The notes: a model not told the origin generated them from the letters alone. A DNA stretch of 64,000 nucleotides from CAVVNN01 sp963749605 (GCA_963749605.1 CAVVNN010000002.1:186001-250000); one strand, 5' to 3'. Positions 33,524 through 43,065 are shown, numbered from the stretch's first letter. Translations and numbers: made by a program.

Positions 33524-34621
33524 ATGCAGATGGCTTCGACCAAGGCCCACAGCAACGGAAAGGTCAGCGCGCATGACGTCGTCGGGAAGAGAAATGACGC
33601 CCATTCGGGCCCAGCCCCCGGCAGCCGCCTCGCCGAGGCGTTCGTGGCGGTCGAGCGCTTCCCAGTCCTGATCGAGTCGCGCCAGCGGGTGATCCAGGCC
33701 GCCACCGCCGAGACCTCCCGGGTCGGCGAGTTGGTCGACGCGGTCGAGTCCGACGTCGCCCTGACGATCGCGGTGATGCGCTTCGCCAACCGGAGTGGAG
33801 TGTCCGCGGGGGGTGTTTCGGGTGTTCCGGAGGCGGTTGACGTCCTCAAGCCCTCAGGGGTGCTGGCGATCGCCGGTACCGCTCCGAGCTTCGATTTCTT
33901 CGAGTCCAACGGCGGCTGGGAGCTGAAGCCGGAGCGCTTCCGCATCCACGCGCTTGCCACTCAGCGCGCCGCCGAGAAGGTGGGCAGGGCGACCGGCTGG
34001 GCCGAACGCGACGAGCTGGCGGTGGCAGCGCTCCTGCACGACATCGGGCGGCTTGTCATCTCGCGCCTGCACCCCGGCTTCAAGAATTACTTCGACGCCG
34101 TCTCCCGCACCCCCGAGCAGCGGCTTCGCGATGAACGCGAGCAGCTCGGCATCGACCACGCTCTCGTCGGTGGGGTGCTCGCACGGCGTTGGAACTTCCC
34201 ACAGCGGATCGCCGTTGCGATCGAGCGCCATCACTCCGAGGACGCCGAGGCGTTGGGGGCGATGGTCGCCATCGCGGACATGGTCGCCCACTACTCCCAG
34301 GGGGAGGCCGTGGCGCCCGAGCGTCTGCGGCGGACTGCAGGGGCTTGCGGGCTCGATGCGGACGCGCTGCGCAACCTGCTCTACGAACTTCCCTACCCGC
34401 GCGCTGACGCGCCCCGGGTGAGCGAGCCCTGCCCGCTCTCCGCGCGTGAGCTGGACGTGCTCCGTCATCTCTCCGGGGGGATGGTCTACAAGCAGATCGC
34501 GGGCGAGATGCATCTCTCGGTCTCGACCATTCGCACGCACCTCCACAACGTCTACGGCAAGATCGGGGCCGTCGACCGCGCCCAAGCCGTCCTCACGGCC
34601 CGCGACAGAGGCTGGATATAA
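33524..34621 (+). CDS. HDOD-domain protein with C-terminal LuxR-type DNA-binding domain
   Basis: 365 residues. Residues 40-270 form an HDOD fold (HDIGRLVISRLHPG, IDHALVGGVLARRWNFP, IAVAIERHH), a non-catalytic relative of HD-GYP domains used in signalling. Residues 300-365 are a GerE/LuxR helix-turn-helix (LSARELDVLRHLSGG, YKQIAGEMHLSVSTIRTHLHN). Direct fusion of HDOD to a LuxR output without a receiver domain is uncommon and suggests a one-component regulator. Two ATGs six bases apart (33524, 33530) are possible starts. It faces a convergent NarL-type response regulator across a 27-nt gap. Confidence 0.82.
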   Translation: MQMASTKAHSNGKVSAHDVVGKRNDAHSGPAPGSRLAEAFVAVERFPVLIESRQRVIQAATAETSRVGELVDAVESDVALTIAVMRFANRSGVSAGGVSGVPEAVDVLKPSGVLAIAGTAPSFDFFESNGGWELKPERFRIHALATQRAAEKVGRATGWAERDELAVAALLHDIGRLVISRLHPGFKNYFDAVSRTPEQRLRDEREQLGIDHALVGGVLARRWNFPQRIAVAIERHHSEDAEALGAMVAIADMVAHYSQGEAVAPERLRRTAGACGLDADALRNLLYELPYPRADAPRVSEPCPLSARELDVLRHLSGGMVYKQIAGEMHLSVSTIRTHLHNVYGKIGAVDRAQAVLTARDRGWI

Positions 34622-34648
34622 GGCGCCACCTCCCGCGTCCGGGGGCGG

Positions 34649-35380
34649 CTAGTCGATAAGCGACTCGCGCAGGGCTATGGCGACGGCGTGAGTGCGGTTC
34701 CTCGCTCCGAGGCGGGCGAGGATGTTCTTGGTGTGGGTCTTGACCGTCTCCCCGCTGAGGTCGAGCTCCCGCGCCGCCGCTGCGCTCGATTCGCCGTCGG
34801 CTAGGCGCTGGAGGATCTCGCGCTGGCGGTGGGTCAGCTTGCCGCGACTACCTTTGGGCGGGACGGCCGGGTCGACGAAGCTCTTCTGGGCGAGAGCGGC
34901 GTCGACCGCCTGGCGCAGCTTGCCGGGGCCGGCGGTGCGGGCGACGTAGGCGCTCGCGCCCGCCTGCATCGCGGCGGTGGCGAGGTGGCGCTCGGGCTGC
35001 TCGCCATGGGCGACGATTCCCATCCCGGGGGCGATCTCGCAGAGGGCGCGGATCGTCTCGTCGCCGCTCAGTCTCGGTCCGGCGCCGTTCGCCAATGCAC
35101 CCGTGTCGACGATTGCCACGTCGAAGCTGCCGATGTCGCGGATCAGCTCCAACCCCTCCTCACGGCTCGCCGACTCGTGGATCTCGAACCCATCCCCGAG
35201 CGCTCCACGCACGCCGAGCCGGACGAGAGGGTGATCGTCGATCACAAGGCAGTGTGGCCGCTCGCTCAGGACTGCTTCCGATCTGCTCTGATTCGGCGTT
35301 GGCTCCGCCCCCGGCCGCGAAACCCCATCTGCCGATCCTAACCCAGCCGGGTCCGGATCGTGCGGTAGAAAGGGCGGCAT
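34649..35380 (-). CDS. NarL/FixJ-type response regulator
   Basis: 243 residues from ATG 35380. After an N-terminal polar tail of about 40 residues comes a receiver domain (CLVIDDHPLVRLGV with the acidic pair, AIVDTGALANG where the phospho-acceptor Asp is expected). A LuxR helix-turn-helix ends the protein (LTHRQREILQRLADGESSAAAARELDLSGETVKTHTKNIL). No histidine kinase is adjacent. The start ATG shares CATG with the divergent rrf2; an in-frame GTG at 35392 is the alternative start. Confidence 0.85.
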   Translation of the reverse strand: MPPFLPHDPDPAGLGSADGVSRPGAEPTPNQSRSEAVLSERPHCLVIDDHPLVRLGVRGALGDGFEIHESASREEGLELIRDIGSFDVAIVDTGALANGAGPRLSGDETIRALCEIAPGMGIVAHGEQPERHLATAAMQAGASAYVARTAGPGKLRQAVDAALAQKSFVDPAVPPKGSRGKLTHRQREILQRLADGESSAAAARELDLSGETVKTHTKNILARLGARNRTHAVAIALRESLID

Positions 35381-35777
35381 GATCTCGATCACCTCGAAGT
35401 CCCGCTACGCGGTGGTCGCGCTGGCGGAGCTGGCCCGCTCGGGAGAGCGACCGGTGCCGATCAAAGAGCTGGCGGAGCGCCGCGAGATCCCCGACCAGTT
35501 TCTCGAGCAGCTCTTCTCCACCCTGCGCCGCGCCGGGCTGCTGACCAGCCACCGGGGGATGAAAGGCGGTTATACGCTCGCCCGCCTGGCCGACGAGATC
35601 ACCGTGCTCGAGGTGGTCCAGGCACTCGACGGCAAGGTGGGACAGGAGGCGGATGAGGCCGGGGGCATCTGGGCCGAGGGGGTGACCGCCCTGCGCAAGG
35701 TCTTCGGCCAGACCACGATCGCCGACATCGCCCGGCGCGAGGCCGGGGCGGCCGGCTCCGGGATGTATTGGATCTGA
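35379..35777 (+). CDS. Rrf2-family transcriptional regulator
   Basis: 132 residues with an N-terminal winged helix (SKSRYAVVALAELAR, IPDQFLEQLFSTLRRAGLL, RGMKGGYTLAR). It contains no cysteine, so it cannot carry the IscR/NsrR-type Fe-S cluster. That resembles CymR, the Rrf2-family repressor of cysteine biosynthesis in Firmicutes. Its stop overlaps the cysK ATG (TGATG), and cysE follows, so a role as a cysteine-pathway regulator is the natural inference. TAGAAA ends 7 nt before the ATG. Confidence 0.87.
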   Translation: MISITSKSRYAVVALAELARSGERPVPIKELAERREIPDQFLEQLFSTLRRAGLLTSHRGMKGGYTLARLADEITVLEVVQALDGKVGQEADEAGGIWAEGVTALRKVFGQTTIADIARREAGAAGSGMYWI

Positions 35778-36700
35778 TGCGGATCGGCGGCGAGGCCTCG
35801 GCGGTCGTGGGCGGGACGCCGCTGGTCGCGCTGCGGCGGCTCGGCGGTGGCCTGGACGCCGAGGTTTGCGCGAAGTTGGAGTACTTCAATCCCGGTGGCT
35901 CGGTCAAGGACCGGATCGGGGTGGCGATGATCGATGCCGCCGAGGAGGAGGGGCTGATCGAGCGCGGGCGCTCGGCGATCGTCGAGCCGACCAGCGGCAA
36001 CACCGGGATCGCCCTGGCGATGGTCTGCGCGGCGCGTGGCTACGAGCTGATCCTCACCCTGCCGGAGGGGATGAGCCGGGAGCGGGCGAAGCTGCTGCGC
36101 GCCTACGGCGCCGAGGTGCGCGAGACGCCCTCGCTGGGGGGGATGGGCGAGGCGGTCGAGCTCGCCGAGGCGATCCGCGAGCAGCGCGGAGCGTTCATGC
36201 CGCAGCAGTTCTCCAACCCTGCCAACCCCGAGGCTCACCGGCGCACGACCGCCGAGGAGATCTGGAGCGACACCGACGGGCAGGTTGGCGCCTTCGTCGC
36301 CGGGGTCGGCACCGGCGGCACCATCACCGGGGTGGGGCGAATGCTGCGGGAACGCGCCCCCGAGGCGCTGATCGTCGCGGTCGAGCCGGCGAGCTCTCCG
36401 ATGCTCTCGCGCGGGGAGGCCGGTCCGCACAAGATCCAGGGCATCGGCGCCGGTTTCGTCCCCGCGGTGCTCGACCGCTCGGTGATCGACGAGGTGATCT
36501 CGGTCACCGACGAGGCGGCGTTGGAGACGGCCCGGCTCGCGGCCCGGCAGGAGGGCATCCTCGCCGGCATCTCGGCCGGGGCGAACCTGAGGGCGGCGCT
36601 CGACGTCGCGGCGCGCCCCGAGATGGCGGGCAAGCGGGTCGTCACGATCGTCTGCGACTCGGGGGAGCGCTACATGTCCCTACCCTTCTTCTTTCCGTAA
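35777..36700 (+). CDS. cysK: Cysteine synthase (O-acetylserine sulfhydrylase)
   Basis: A 307-residue PLP enzyme making cysteine from O-acetylserine and sulfide. The PLP lysine is in NPGGSVKDRIGVAMI, the substrate loop is PTSGNTGIALA, and the phosphate loop is GVGTGGTITGVG. An in-frame TTG at 35768 is the alternative, but ATG 35777 overlaps the rrf2 stop. The TAA overlaps the cysE ATG, so the three genes form one coupled operon. Confidence 0.95.
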   Translation: MRIGGEASAVVGGTPLVALRRLGGGLDAEVCAKLEYFNPGGSVKDRIGVAMIDAAEEEGLIERGRSAIVEPTSGNTGIALAMVCAARGYELILTLPEGMSRERAKLLRAYGAEVRETPSLGGMGEAVELAEAIREQRGAFMPQQFSNPANPEAHRRTTAEEIWSDTDGQVGAFVAGVGTGGTITGVGRMLRERAPEALIVAVEPASSPMLSRGEAGPHKIQGIGAGFVPAVLDRSVIDEVISVTDEAALETARLAARQEGILAGISAGANLRAALDVAARPEMAGKRVVTIVCDSGERYMSLPFFFP

Positions 36701-37431
36701 TGCCGAGCGCTTTGACCCGAGTTCTTCGAGAGGTTCGTTCCGACGTGGCTGCCGCGCGGGATCGGGACCCGGCCGCGCAGCGGGTTTCATCGCTGGAGAT
36801 CCTCACCACCTGGGCTGGTGTGCAGGCGCTGCTTGCCCACCGTGTCGCCCACGCGATGCACGAGGTCGGCATGCCGCTGGCGCCGCGCGCGATCGCGCAC
36901 GTGACGCGGGCCATCACCGGGGTGGAGATCCACCCGGCGGCAAGGATCGGCGCCGAGTTCTTCATCGACCATGGTTCGGGAGTCGTGATCGGGGAGACGG
37001 CTGAGATCGGCGATCGGGTGACGCTCTATCAGGGAGTCACCCTCGGCGGCACCGGCTTTCAGCGCGGCAAGCGACACCCGACGCTGGGCGACAACGTGAC
37101 CGTTGGCTCGGGCGCCAAGCTGCTGGGCCCGATCGAGGTCGGCGACGGGGCGAAGATCGGCGCCAACACAGTCGTGGTCGAGGACGTGCCGCCGCGCTCG
37201 ACGGTCGTCGGCAACCCCGGCCACCCGGTCAGGGTCGAGGGCAAGCGGGTCGAGGGCCCGGACGCGGACTGGATCCACCTGCCGGACCCGATTGCGGAGG
37301 CGATCAAGGGTCTCTCCCAGCGCATCGCCGATCTCGAACAGAGGCTCGCGGACCTCGACGGCGGGAAGAAGAGGGACGCCGAGGCCTCCGAGATCCACCC
37401 CCGCACCGGGCGCTCCTCGGCGGGCGGCTGA
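36700..37431 (+). CDS. cysE: Serine O-acetyltransferase
   Basis: 243 residues. An N-terminal helical part is followed by the left-handed beta-helix of hexapeptide repeats (GVEIHPAARIGAEFFIDHGS, VVIGETAEIGDRVTLYQGV, GGTGFQRGKRHPT), as in the family. After the usual end there is a C-terminal extension of about 45 residues with a predicted coiled coil (IAEAIKGLSQRIADLEQRLA), which could affect cysteine-synthase-complex formation. It makes O-acetylserine for CysK immediately upstream. Confidence 0.94.
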   Translation: MPSALTRVLREVRSDVAAARDRDPAAQRVSSLEILTTWAGVQALLAHRVAHAMHEVGMPLAPRAIAHVTRAITGVEIHPAARIGAEFFIDHGSGVVIGETAEIGDRVTLYQGVTLGGTGFQRGKRHPTLGDNVTVGSGAKLLGPIEVGDGAKIGANTVVVEDVPPRSTVVGNPGHPVRVEGKRVEGPDADWIHLPDPIAEAIKGLSQRIADLEQRLADLDGGKKRDAEASEIHPRTGRSSAGG

Positions 37432-37459
37432 GCAGGGCCGGCACGGCCGATCCCCTCTC

Positions 37460-37465
37460 TATCCT
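37460..37465 (+). promoter_or_regulatory. -10 element of the UvrD/PcrA gene
   Basis: TATCCT ends 8 nt before the ATG at 37474. Confidence 0.4.
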
Positions 37466-37473
37466 CGAAGGCG

Positions 37474-39732
37474 ATGCTGAAGACCGAGGGGACACCGCCG
37501 TCGAGCGCCGACAGAGCCCCCGAGGGCGCGCCGACAGAGCCCGGCGCGGACCGCGTCGAGCGCCTCCTAGCCGGGCTGAACAGCCCCCAGCGCGAGGCCG
37601 TGCTCCACGGCGAAGGACCGCTGCTGGTGATTGCCGGGGCCGGCTCGGGCAAGACCCGGGTGCTGACCCACCGCATCGCCTACCTGCTGGCGACCGGCGC
37701 CGCCCGGCCGGGCGAGATCCTCGCGATCACCTTCACCAACAAGGCGGCGGCGGAGATGCGCGAACGGGTCGAGCGGCTCGTCGGGCGCTCGGCACGGGCT
37801 ATGTGGGTGACGACCTTCCACTCGGCCTGCGCCCGGATGCTGCGCGCCGACGCCGAGCGGCTCGGCTACTCGCGTGGCTTCTCGATCTACGACGAGTCGG
37901 ACTCGCGGCGAATGCTGAAACGGTGCCTCGCGGAGCTGGGCGTCGACCCGAAGCGCTACCCACCGCGAGCGGTCCGCGCGAAGATCTCCGGCGCGAAGAA
38001 CCAGCTGATCGACGCTGCCGCCTACGCCGAAACGCAGGGTGGCCCCTTCGAGGAAGTCGTCGCCGAGGCCTTCCCGCTCTACGAGAGACGGATGCTGGAA
38101 GCAAACGCGATGGACTTCGACGACCTCCTCGTTCGCACGGTCAACGCGATGGAGCGGTTCGAGGAGGTCCGCGATCGCTGGCGCCGCACCTTTCGCCACG
38201 TCCTCGTCGACGAGTACCAGGACACCAACCACGCCCAGTACCGGCTGCTGCAGCTGCTTGCCTCCGAGCACGGCAACCTGATGGTCGTGGGCGACGAGGA
38301 CCAGTCGGTCTACGGGTTCCGTCACGCGGACATCCGCAACATCCTCGACTTCGAGCACGACTTCCCCGATGCCGCGGTGGTCAAGCTGGAGCAGAACTAC
38401 CGCTCCACCCAGACGATCCTCTCCGTCGCCAACGCGGTGGTCGAGCGCAATCGCGAGCGGCGGCCCAAGCGGCTCTGGACCGAGAGCGCCGGTGGCGAGC
38501 CGGTGCAGCTCGCGGAGCTGGCCGACGAGCACGAGGAGGCGCGCTGGGTGGCGGGCGAGATCGAGCGCCTGGGCGAGGAGGAGGGAGTGGAGCGCTCCGA
38601 GGTCGCGGTCTTCTATCGCACCAACGCGATGAGCCGGGTGCTGGAGGACACGCTGGTGCGCTTTGAGCTTCCCTACCAGGTGATCGGCGGCACCAAGTTC
38701 TACGAGCGGACGGAGATCAAGGACGCGATCGCCTATCTCAGCCTGCTCGTAAACCCCTCCGACCAGGTCTCCTTCTCGCGGGTCGTCAACTCGCCTCGAC
38801 GGGGCATCGGCAACACCAGCCAGGCGCGGCTCGCCTCCCACTCCAACACCGTCGGCCTGCCGATCTGGGAGGTTGCCGGGCGGGCCGAGGAGGTGCCGGG
38901 CCTGGCCGCCGCGGCGATCAAGGCGGTTTCCCGCTTCCACGAGACGATGGAGGGGCTGCGCGCAAGGGTCGAGTCGGCCTCGGTTGCCGAGCTGCTGGAG
39001 GCGACCCTGCACGAGAGCGGCTACCTGGAGGCGCTGGAGGCGGAGCGGACGGTCGAGGCCGAGGGGCGAGTGGAGAACCTCGAGGAGCTGGTCGGGGTCG
39101 CGGTCGAGTTCGACGCCAACCGCGAGCTGGAGGGGGAGAGCGAGGTCCCACCGCTGGAGGAGTTCCTGCAGCAGATCTCCCTCTACGCCGATCAGGACGG
39201 ACTGCGCGAAGGGGAAGCGCTGATCACCCTGATGACCCTCCACAACGCCAAGGGGCTGGAGTACGACACGGTCTTCGTCGTCGGCTGCGAGGACGGGGCC
39301 TTTCCCCACATGCGGTCGCTGGAAGAGGGGGGCGAGGAGGAGGAGCGGCGCCTCTGCTACGTCGGCATCACCCGCGCGCGGCAGCGCCTCTACATGACCT
39401 GGGCCCGTGCACGGCGGCTCTTCGGCCGCTCCGAGCGCAACCTGCCCTCGCGCTTCATCGACGAGCTGCCGGCCGAGCTGACCGAGCGGCGCGGCGGAGC
39501 AGCGAGCGGCGCGGCGGCATGGACAGCAGGCGGCGGCGGGACGAGCCCCCTCCCGTCGATCGACCCCGGTCCGGCGCTGGAGCTGCAGACCGGCGACGAC
39601 ATCGTCCACGCCAGCTTCGGCGACGGCGTCGTAACCGGCGTCGAGCCGGACGGGATCATCGTCGTTCGCTTCTCCGGCGACGGCGCCGAGCGCAAGCTGA
39701 TGGCCGACTACGCCCCGATCCGGAAGCGGTAG
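37474..39732 (+). CDS. pcrA: ATP-dependent DNA helicase, UvrD/PcrA type
   Basis: A 752-residue superfamily 1 3'-5' helicase for repair and replication-fork maintenance. Motifs in order: Q-motif region LAGLNSPQREAV, Walker A AGAGSGKTRVL (about residue 55), Walker B DEYQDTNHAQY (about 245), motif III GDEDQSVYGFRHAD, motif IV LEQNYRS, motif V LMTLHNAKGLEY and motif VI CYVGITRARQRLYM. The C-terminus ends with a Tudor-like segment (GDDIVHASFGDGVVTGV) typical of PcrA/UvrD that binds RNA polymerase or DNA. uvrD is an equally valid symbol. Confidence 0.95.
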   Translation: MLKTEGTPPSSADRAPEGAPTEPGADRVERLLAGLNSPQREAVLHGEGPLLVIAGAGSGKTRVLTHRIAYLLATGAARPGEILAITFTNKAAAEMRERVERLVGRSARAMWVTTFHSACARMLRADAERLGYSRGFSIYDESDSRRMLKRCLAELGVDPKRYPPRAVRAKISGAKNQLIDAAAYAETQGGPFEEVVAEAFPLYERRMLEANAMDFDDLLVRTVNAMERFEEVRDRWRRTFRHVLVDEYQDTNHAQYRLLQLLASEHGNLMVVGDEDQSVYGFRHADIRNILDFEHDFPDAAVVKLEQNYRSTQTILSVANAVVERNRERRPKRLWTESAGGEPVQLAELADEHEEARWVAGEIERLGEEEGVERSEVAVFYRTNAMSRVLEDTLVRFELPYQVIGGTKFYERTEIKDAIAYLSLLVNPSDQVSFSRVVNSPRRGIGNTSQARLASHSNTVGLPIWEVAGRAEEVPGLAAAAIKAVSRFHETMEGLRARVESASVAELLEATLHESGYLEALEAERTVEAEGRVENLEELVGVAVEFDANRELEGESEVPPLEEFLQQISLYADQDGLREGEALITLMTLHNAKGLEYDTVFVVGCEDGAFPHMRSLEEGGEEEERRLCYVGITRARQRLYMTWARARRLFGRSERNLPSRFIDELPAELTERRGGAASGAAAWTAGGGGTSPLPSIDPGPALELQTGDDIVHASFGDGVVTGVEPDGIIVVRFSGDGAERKLMADYAPIRKR

Positions 39733-39737
39733 AGCCG

Positions 39738-40586
39738 GTGGCCGCGCGGATCATCGACGGCAAGGCTGTCGCCACCGTGGTGCGCGAGCGGGTGCGCGCA
39801 GAAGTCACCGCCTATGAGACCGAGACCGGACGTGCCCCGACGCTGGCCACCGTGATCGTCGGCGAGGACCCCGCCTCCCAGATCTACGTGCGCAACAAGC
39901 ACCGGGCCTGCGAGGAGGCGGGGATACGGTCGGTCCACCATGGGCTCGCGGCGGAGACGACCGAGAACGAGCTGCTGGAGCTGATCGGCCGGCTCGGCCT
40001 GCATGAGGACGTTGACGGCATCCTCGTCCAGCTCCCGGTCCCCGACCAGATCGATCCGGACGCGGTCGTCGCCGCGATCGATCCCGGCAAGGACGTCGAC
40101 GGGCTCACCCCGTTGAGCGCCGGGCTGCTCGCCCACGGCACGCCCGGCCTGGTTCCCTGTACCCCCGCGGGCGTGATGGAGCTGCTGCGCTACGAGGAGG
40201 TCGAGCTGGAGGGCGCCGAGGCGGTCGTGGTCGGCCGCTCGAAGCTGGTCGGGGTGCCGGTGGCGCGCCTGCTGCTGGCCGCCAACGCGACGGTGACCGT
40301 CTGCCACTCGCGCACCCGGGATCTGGCGGCGACCTGCCACCGGGCCGACGTGCTTGTGGCCGCCGTCGGCGTGCCGCGGCTGCTCGGCGCCGACGCGGTC
40401 AAGCCGGGGGCGGTCGTCATCGACGTCGGCATGAATCGCACCGACGACGGTCTCTGCGGAGACGTCGACTTCGATGCCGTCGCCGAGAGCGCGAGCGCAA
40501 TCACGCCGGTGCCGGGCGGCGTCGGCCCGATGACGATCGCGATGTTGCTCGTCAATACCTTGGAAGCCGCCCGAGCCCGGGTGTAG
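39738..40586 (+). CDS. folD: Methylenetetrahydrofolate dehydrogenase / cyclohydrolase
   Basis: A 282-residue bifunctional enzyme converting 5,10-methylene-THF to 10-formyl-THF. It has the catalytic stretch ASQIYVRNKHRACEEAGI, the pocket LVQLPVPDQI, NADP site VVVGRSKLVGVPVARLLL, and C-terminal TPVPGGVGPMTIAML. The start GTG is 5 nt after the helicase stop, so it is probably cotranscribed. The frame is open upstream, but an earlier start would lie inside the helicase. Confidence 0.95.
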   Translation: MAARIIDGKAVATVVRERVRAEVTAYETETGRAPTLATVIVGEDPASQIYVRNKHRACEEAGIRSVHHGLAAETTENELLELIGRLGLHEDVDGILVQLPVPDQIDPDAVVAAIDPGKDVDGLTPLSAGLLAHGTPGLVPCTPAGVMELLRYEEVELEGAEAVVVGRSKLVGVPVARLLLAANATVTVCHSRTRDLAATCHRADVLVAAVGVPRLLGADAVKPGAVVIDVGMNRTDDGLCGDVDFDAVAESASAITPVPGGVGPMTIAMLLVNTLEAARARV

Positions 40587-40622
40587 TGTCGGCTCGACCC
40601 CTAGGCCCTGGAGGATGTGTAG

Positions 40623-41213
40623 ATGGATGCAGACAAGCTGAGCACTGGGGAGAAGGTCGCGGCTGTCTCCGGGATCCTTCTCTTCATATTCATGTTCTTC
40701 GACTGGTTCGGCGTTGAAGTCTCGGGCGCCGGCGGTTTCTCCGGCAGCGTGCCCGGTGCCGGCGGGAGCGCCTGGGACGCTCTCGACTTCATCCCGATCG
40801 TCCTCCTGATTGCGGTCGTGGCCGCGGTTGGCGTGGCCGTCCTGCGCCTCATCGACTCGACCTGGGAGCCGCCGGTCTCGATGAACGCCGTGGTCGCCGC
40901 GCTGGGCGGGCTCTCGGTCCTCTTCATCCTGTTCCGGATCATCGACCCGCCGAGCTTCGGCAGCTTCGGCGGTGTCTCTGTCGATGGGACGCTGAAGTTT
41001 GGCATCTTCCTCGGCCTGATCGCGGCCGTGGGGATCGCCTACGGCGGCTATCTGGCGATGAAAGAGGAGGGAACCTCCTTCGGCGACACCGCCGACCGCC
41101 TCTCCGGCGGCGCTGGCGACGGGCCGAGCGGTGGACCGCCCCCTCCGCCGCCTCCTCCACCCTCGTCACCACCACCACCACCGCCTCCGCCACCCCCCAG
41201 CTCGGGGGTATAG
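40623..41213 (+). CDS. Four-helix membrane protein with polyproline tail
   Basis: 196 residues with four membrane segments (about 12-30, 55-78, 88-107, 122-140), then a cytoplasmic tail of Gly and proline runs (nine and ten prolines). No recognised family. A clear GGAGG lies 7 nt upstream of the ATG, making this one of the few genes here with a conventional leader. Polyproline runs usually require EF-P for translation. Confidence 0.65.
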   Translation: MDADKLSTGEKVAAVSGILLFIFMFFDWFGVEVSGAGGFSGSVPGAGGSAWDALDFIPIVLLIAVVAAVGVAVLRLIDSTWEPPVSMNAVVAALGGLSVLFILFRIIDPPSFGSFGGVSVDGTLKFGIFLGLIAAVGIAYGGYLAMKEEGTSFGDTADRLSGGAGDGPSGGPPPPPPPPPSSPPPPPPPPPPSSGV

Positions 41214-41216
41214 GGC

Positions 41217-43065
41217 CTACGCCGCCGGGGTCTCCGCGATCCCGGCGGCGATCTTCTTCGAGAACGCGATCGCGGTCATCATCGGGTTGACCCCGACCGA
41301 GGTGGGGAAGAGGGAGGTGTCGGCGACGTAGAGGCCGTCGGCGCCGTTTACCGAGCCATCGGCGGCGCAGACTCCCTCGCGCGGGTCGGCGGCGATCCGC
41401 GCCGTGCCCATCGGGTGGAAGGCCTCGAGCCGAAGCTCGGAGGGCGCGAATGCGGTGGCCTCGAACTCGGCGAGCCGATTCGGGCGCAACACCGGCACCC
41501 GTCCGATGTTCGGGTAGACCTCAGTCGCCCCTGCCGCGAAGTGGATCTCGGCGGCGCGGGCGATGCCGAAGACGAGGCGGCGGGCGTCCTCGCCGCTCAG
41601 CCGGTAGGACATCCGCAGCGAACCGTCCCTGGCGACCCTGACCCGGCCCGCCGACTCGTCGGAGAGGTGGACGCCGATCGAGCCGATGCGGTCGAAGCGC
41701 AGCATCGCTTCCTGGTGCTCGCGCCCTGAGCCGAGCAGCCAGGCCCCGCCGAATGGCAGCGGGGTGAAGGTCGCCTCCAGCAGGACGCGCTCGCGCTCCC
41801 ACTCGTCGACGTAGTAGCTCTGCATCACGCCCTTCCCAGCCGCGCACCTCCTCCTCGTAGCGGGCCCCGACCCAGCAGGCGGGGTGGATGTGGAGGTTGC
41901 GGCCGGCCTGACGGCCGCCGAGCCCGGAGCGCAGCAGCAGCTCCGGCGTTCCCAGAGCGCCGCCGGCGACGATCGTGGCGCGCCGCGCGCGCACCGTGTA
42001 GGGACGCCGCTGGCCGTTACCGGCGCCGCCGCCGGTGGAGCAGCGCACGCCAACCGTGCGGCCGTCTTCGACCAGGACTCTGTTCGCCTGCACGCCGGCG
42101 CGGATTCGCGCCCCCGCGGCCACCGCGCGCGGCAGGTAGCTGACGTGCATGCCGCGCTTGGCGTCGATCCTGCAGCCGAAGGGGCAGGAGCTGCACTGCA
42201 CACAGTTGCCGGCGTTGCGGGAGATCGGGCCGCCGCTCGCCCCGATCGCCTGCGCGCCCTCCATCGCGAGTTGGCCGTTGCGCCCCATCCGCTCAGGGTC
42301 GAGCGGGGTGACGCGCAGGAACTCCTCGGCCTCGGCGAAGTCGGAGCCGAGGTCGTGCGCCCACTCGACGCCGTAGCGCCGGCGCCAGTGGTCGAGGACC
42401 GAGTCGGGGGCGCGGAAGCAGGTGCCCGAGTTGATCACGGTCGTCCCGCCGACCGCCCGCCCAACCGGAACGGGGATCGGCGGGCGCCCCTCGGCGATCG
42501 CCAGTCCGCCGTCGCGGTAGAGGGAGGCGATCGCCTCCAACGGGTCGCTCGGGTAGCTGTCGCGGTTGTAATGGCCTCCGCTCTCGAGCACGATCACGTC
42601 GAGCCCCGCCTCGGCGAGGGTCGCCGCGGCCGCGGCGCCGCCGGCGCCCGAGCCGACGATCACCACGTCGCACTCCTCGGCGTCTCCGGCCGGCGACGTG
42701 TCGCCCAGCGACCCGGCTGGCTCCGGCACCGAGCCGTCGGCCAGCCGGCAGCTCGTCTCGAGGCCGAGCCGCTCCTCGACCCGCGGGTCGATCGCGTAGC
42801 CGAGCGTCGTGAAGGTCTTGGCCATCAGCAGCAGCTCGTGATGCAGTTTGAGCCGGGAGTGCTCCATGCGCCGCAGGAAGTCCTCGCGAGCGGCCGGGTC
42901 GAGCCGGCTGAAGCGCCAGGGGAACGGCAGCCACTCGAAGGCGCGCAGGCCGAGCTTGATCCGAGTCAGGAGGCGGGGCGAGATCGAGGGCAGGAACTCG
43001 GCGACCGGGCCGGCCACCTGGACCTCGCGCTCCGCCGCCGGCAGACCGTCGATGCCCGGCGCCAT
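41217..43065 (-). CDS. GMC-family oxidoreductase (long-chain alcohol oxidase-like), frameshifted in this sequence
   Basis: An FAD-dependent alcohol or sugar oxidoreductase. After an N-terminal helical region of about 130 residues comes the FAD motif VVIVGSGAGGAAAAATLAEAG, then a cysteine-rich stretch (GNCVQCSSCPFGC) seen in the fatty-alcohol-oxidase branch, and the C-terminal HPMGTARIA and NPMMTAIAFSKK motifs. An extra base at about 41829 splits it. With that removed it has 616 codons. Upstream, sequence still reads as family N-terminus (GLSAAEQRTLSAICAAM), and a TTG at 43129 would be the start if another extra base near 43117 is real. The substrate is unknown. Confidence 0.82.

Noticed and set aside
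41108..41213. Frame artefact at the polyproline tail after folD
   Set aside because: The CCx-rich tail continues the frame of a well-supported four-helix membrane protein and ends in a normal stop just before the convergent gene, so I kept it as coding.
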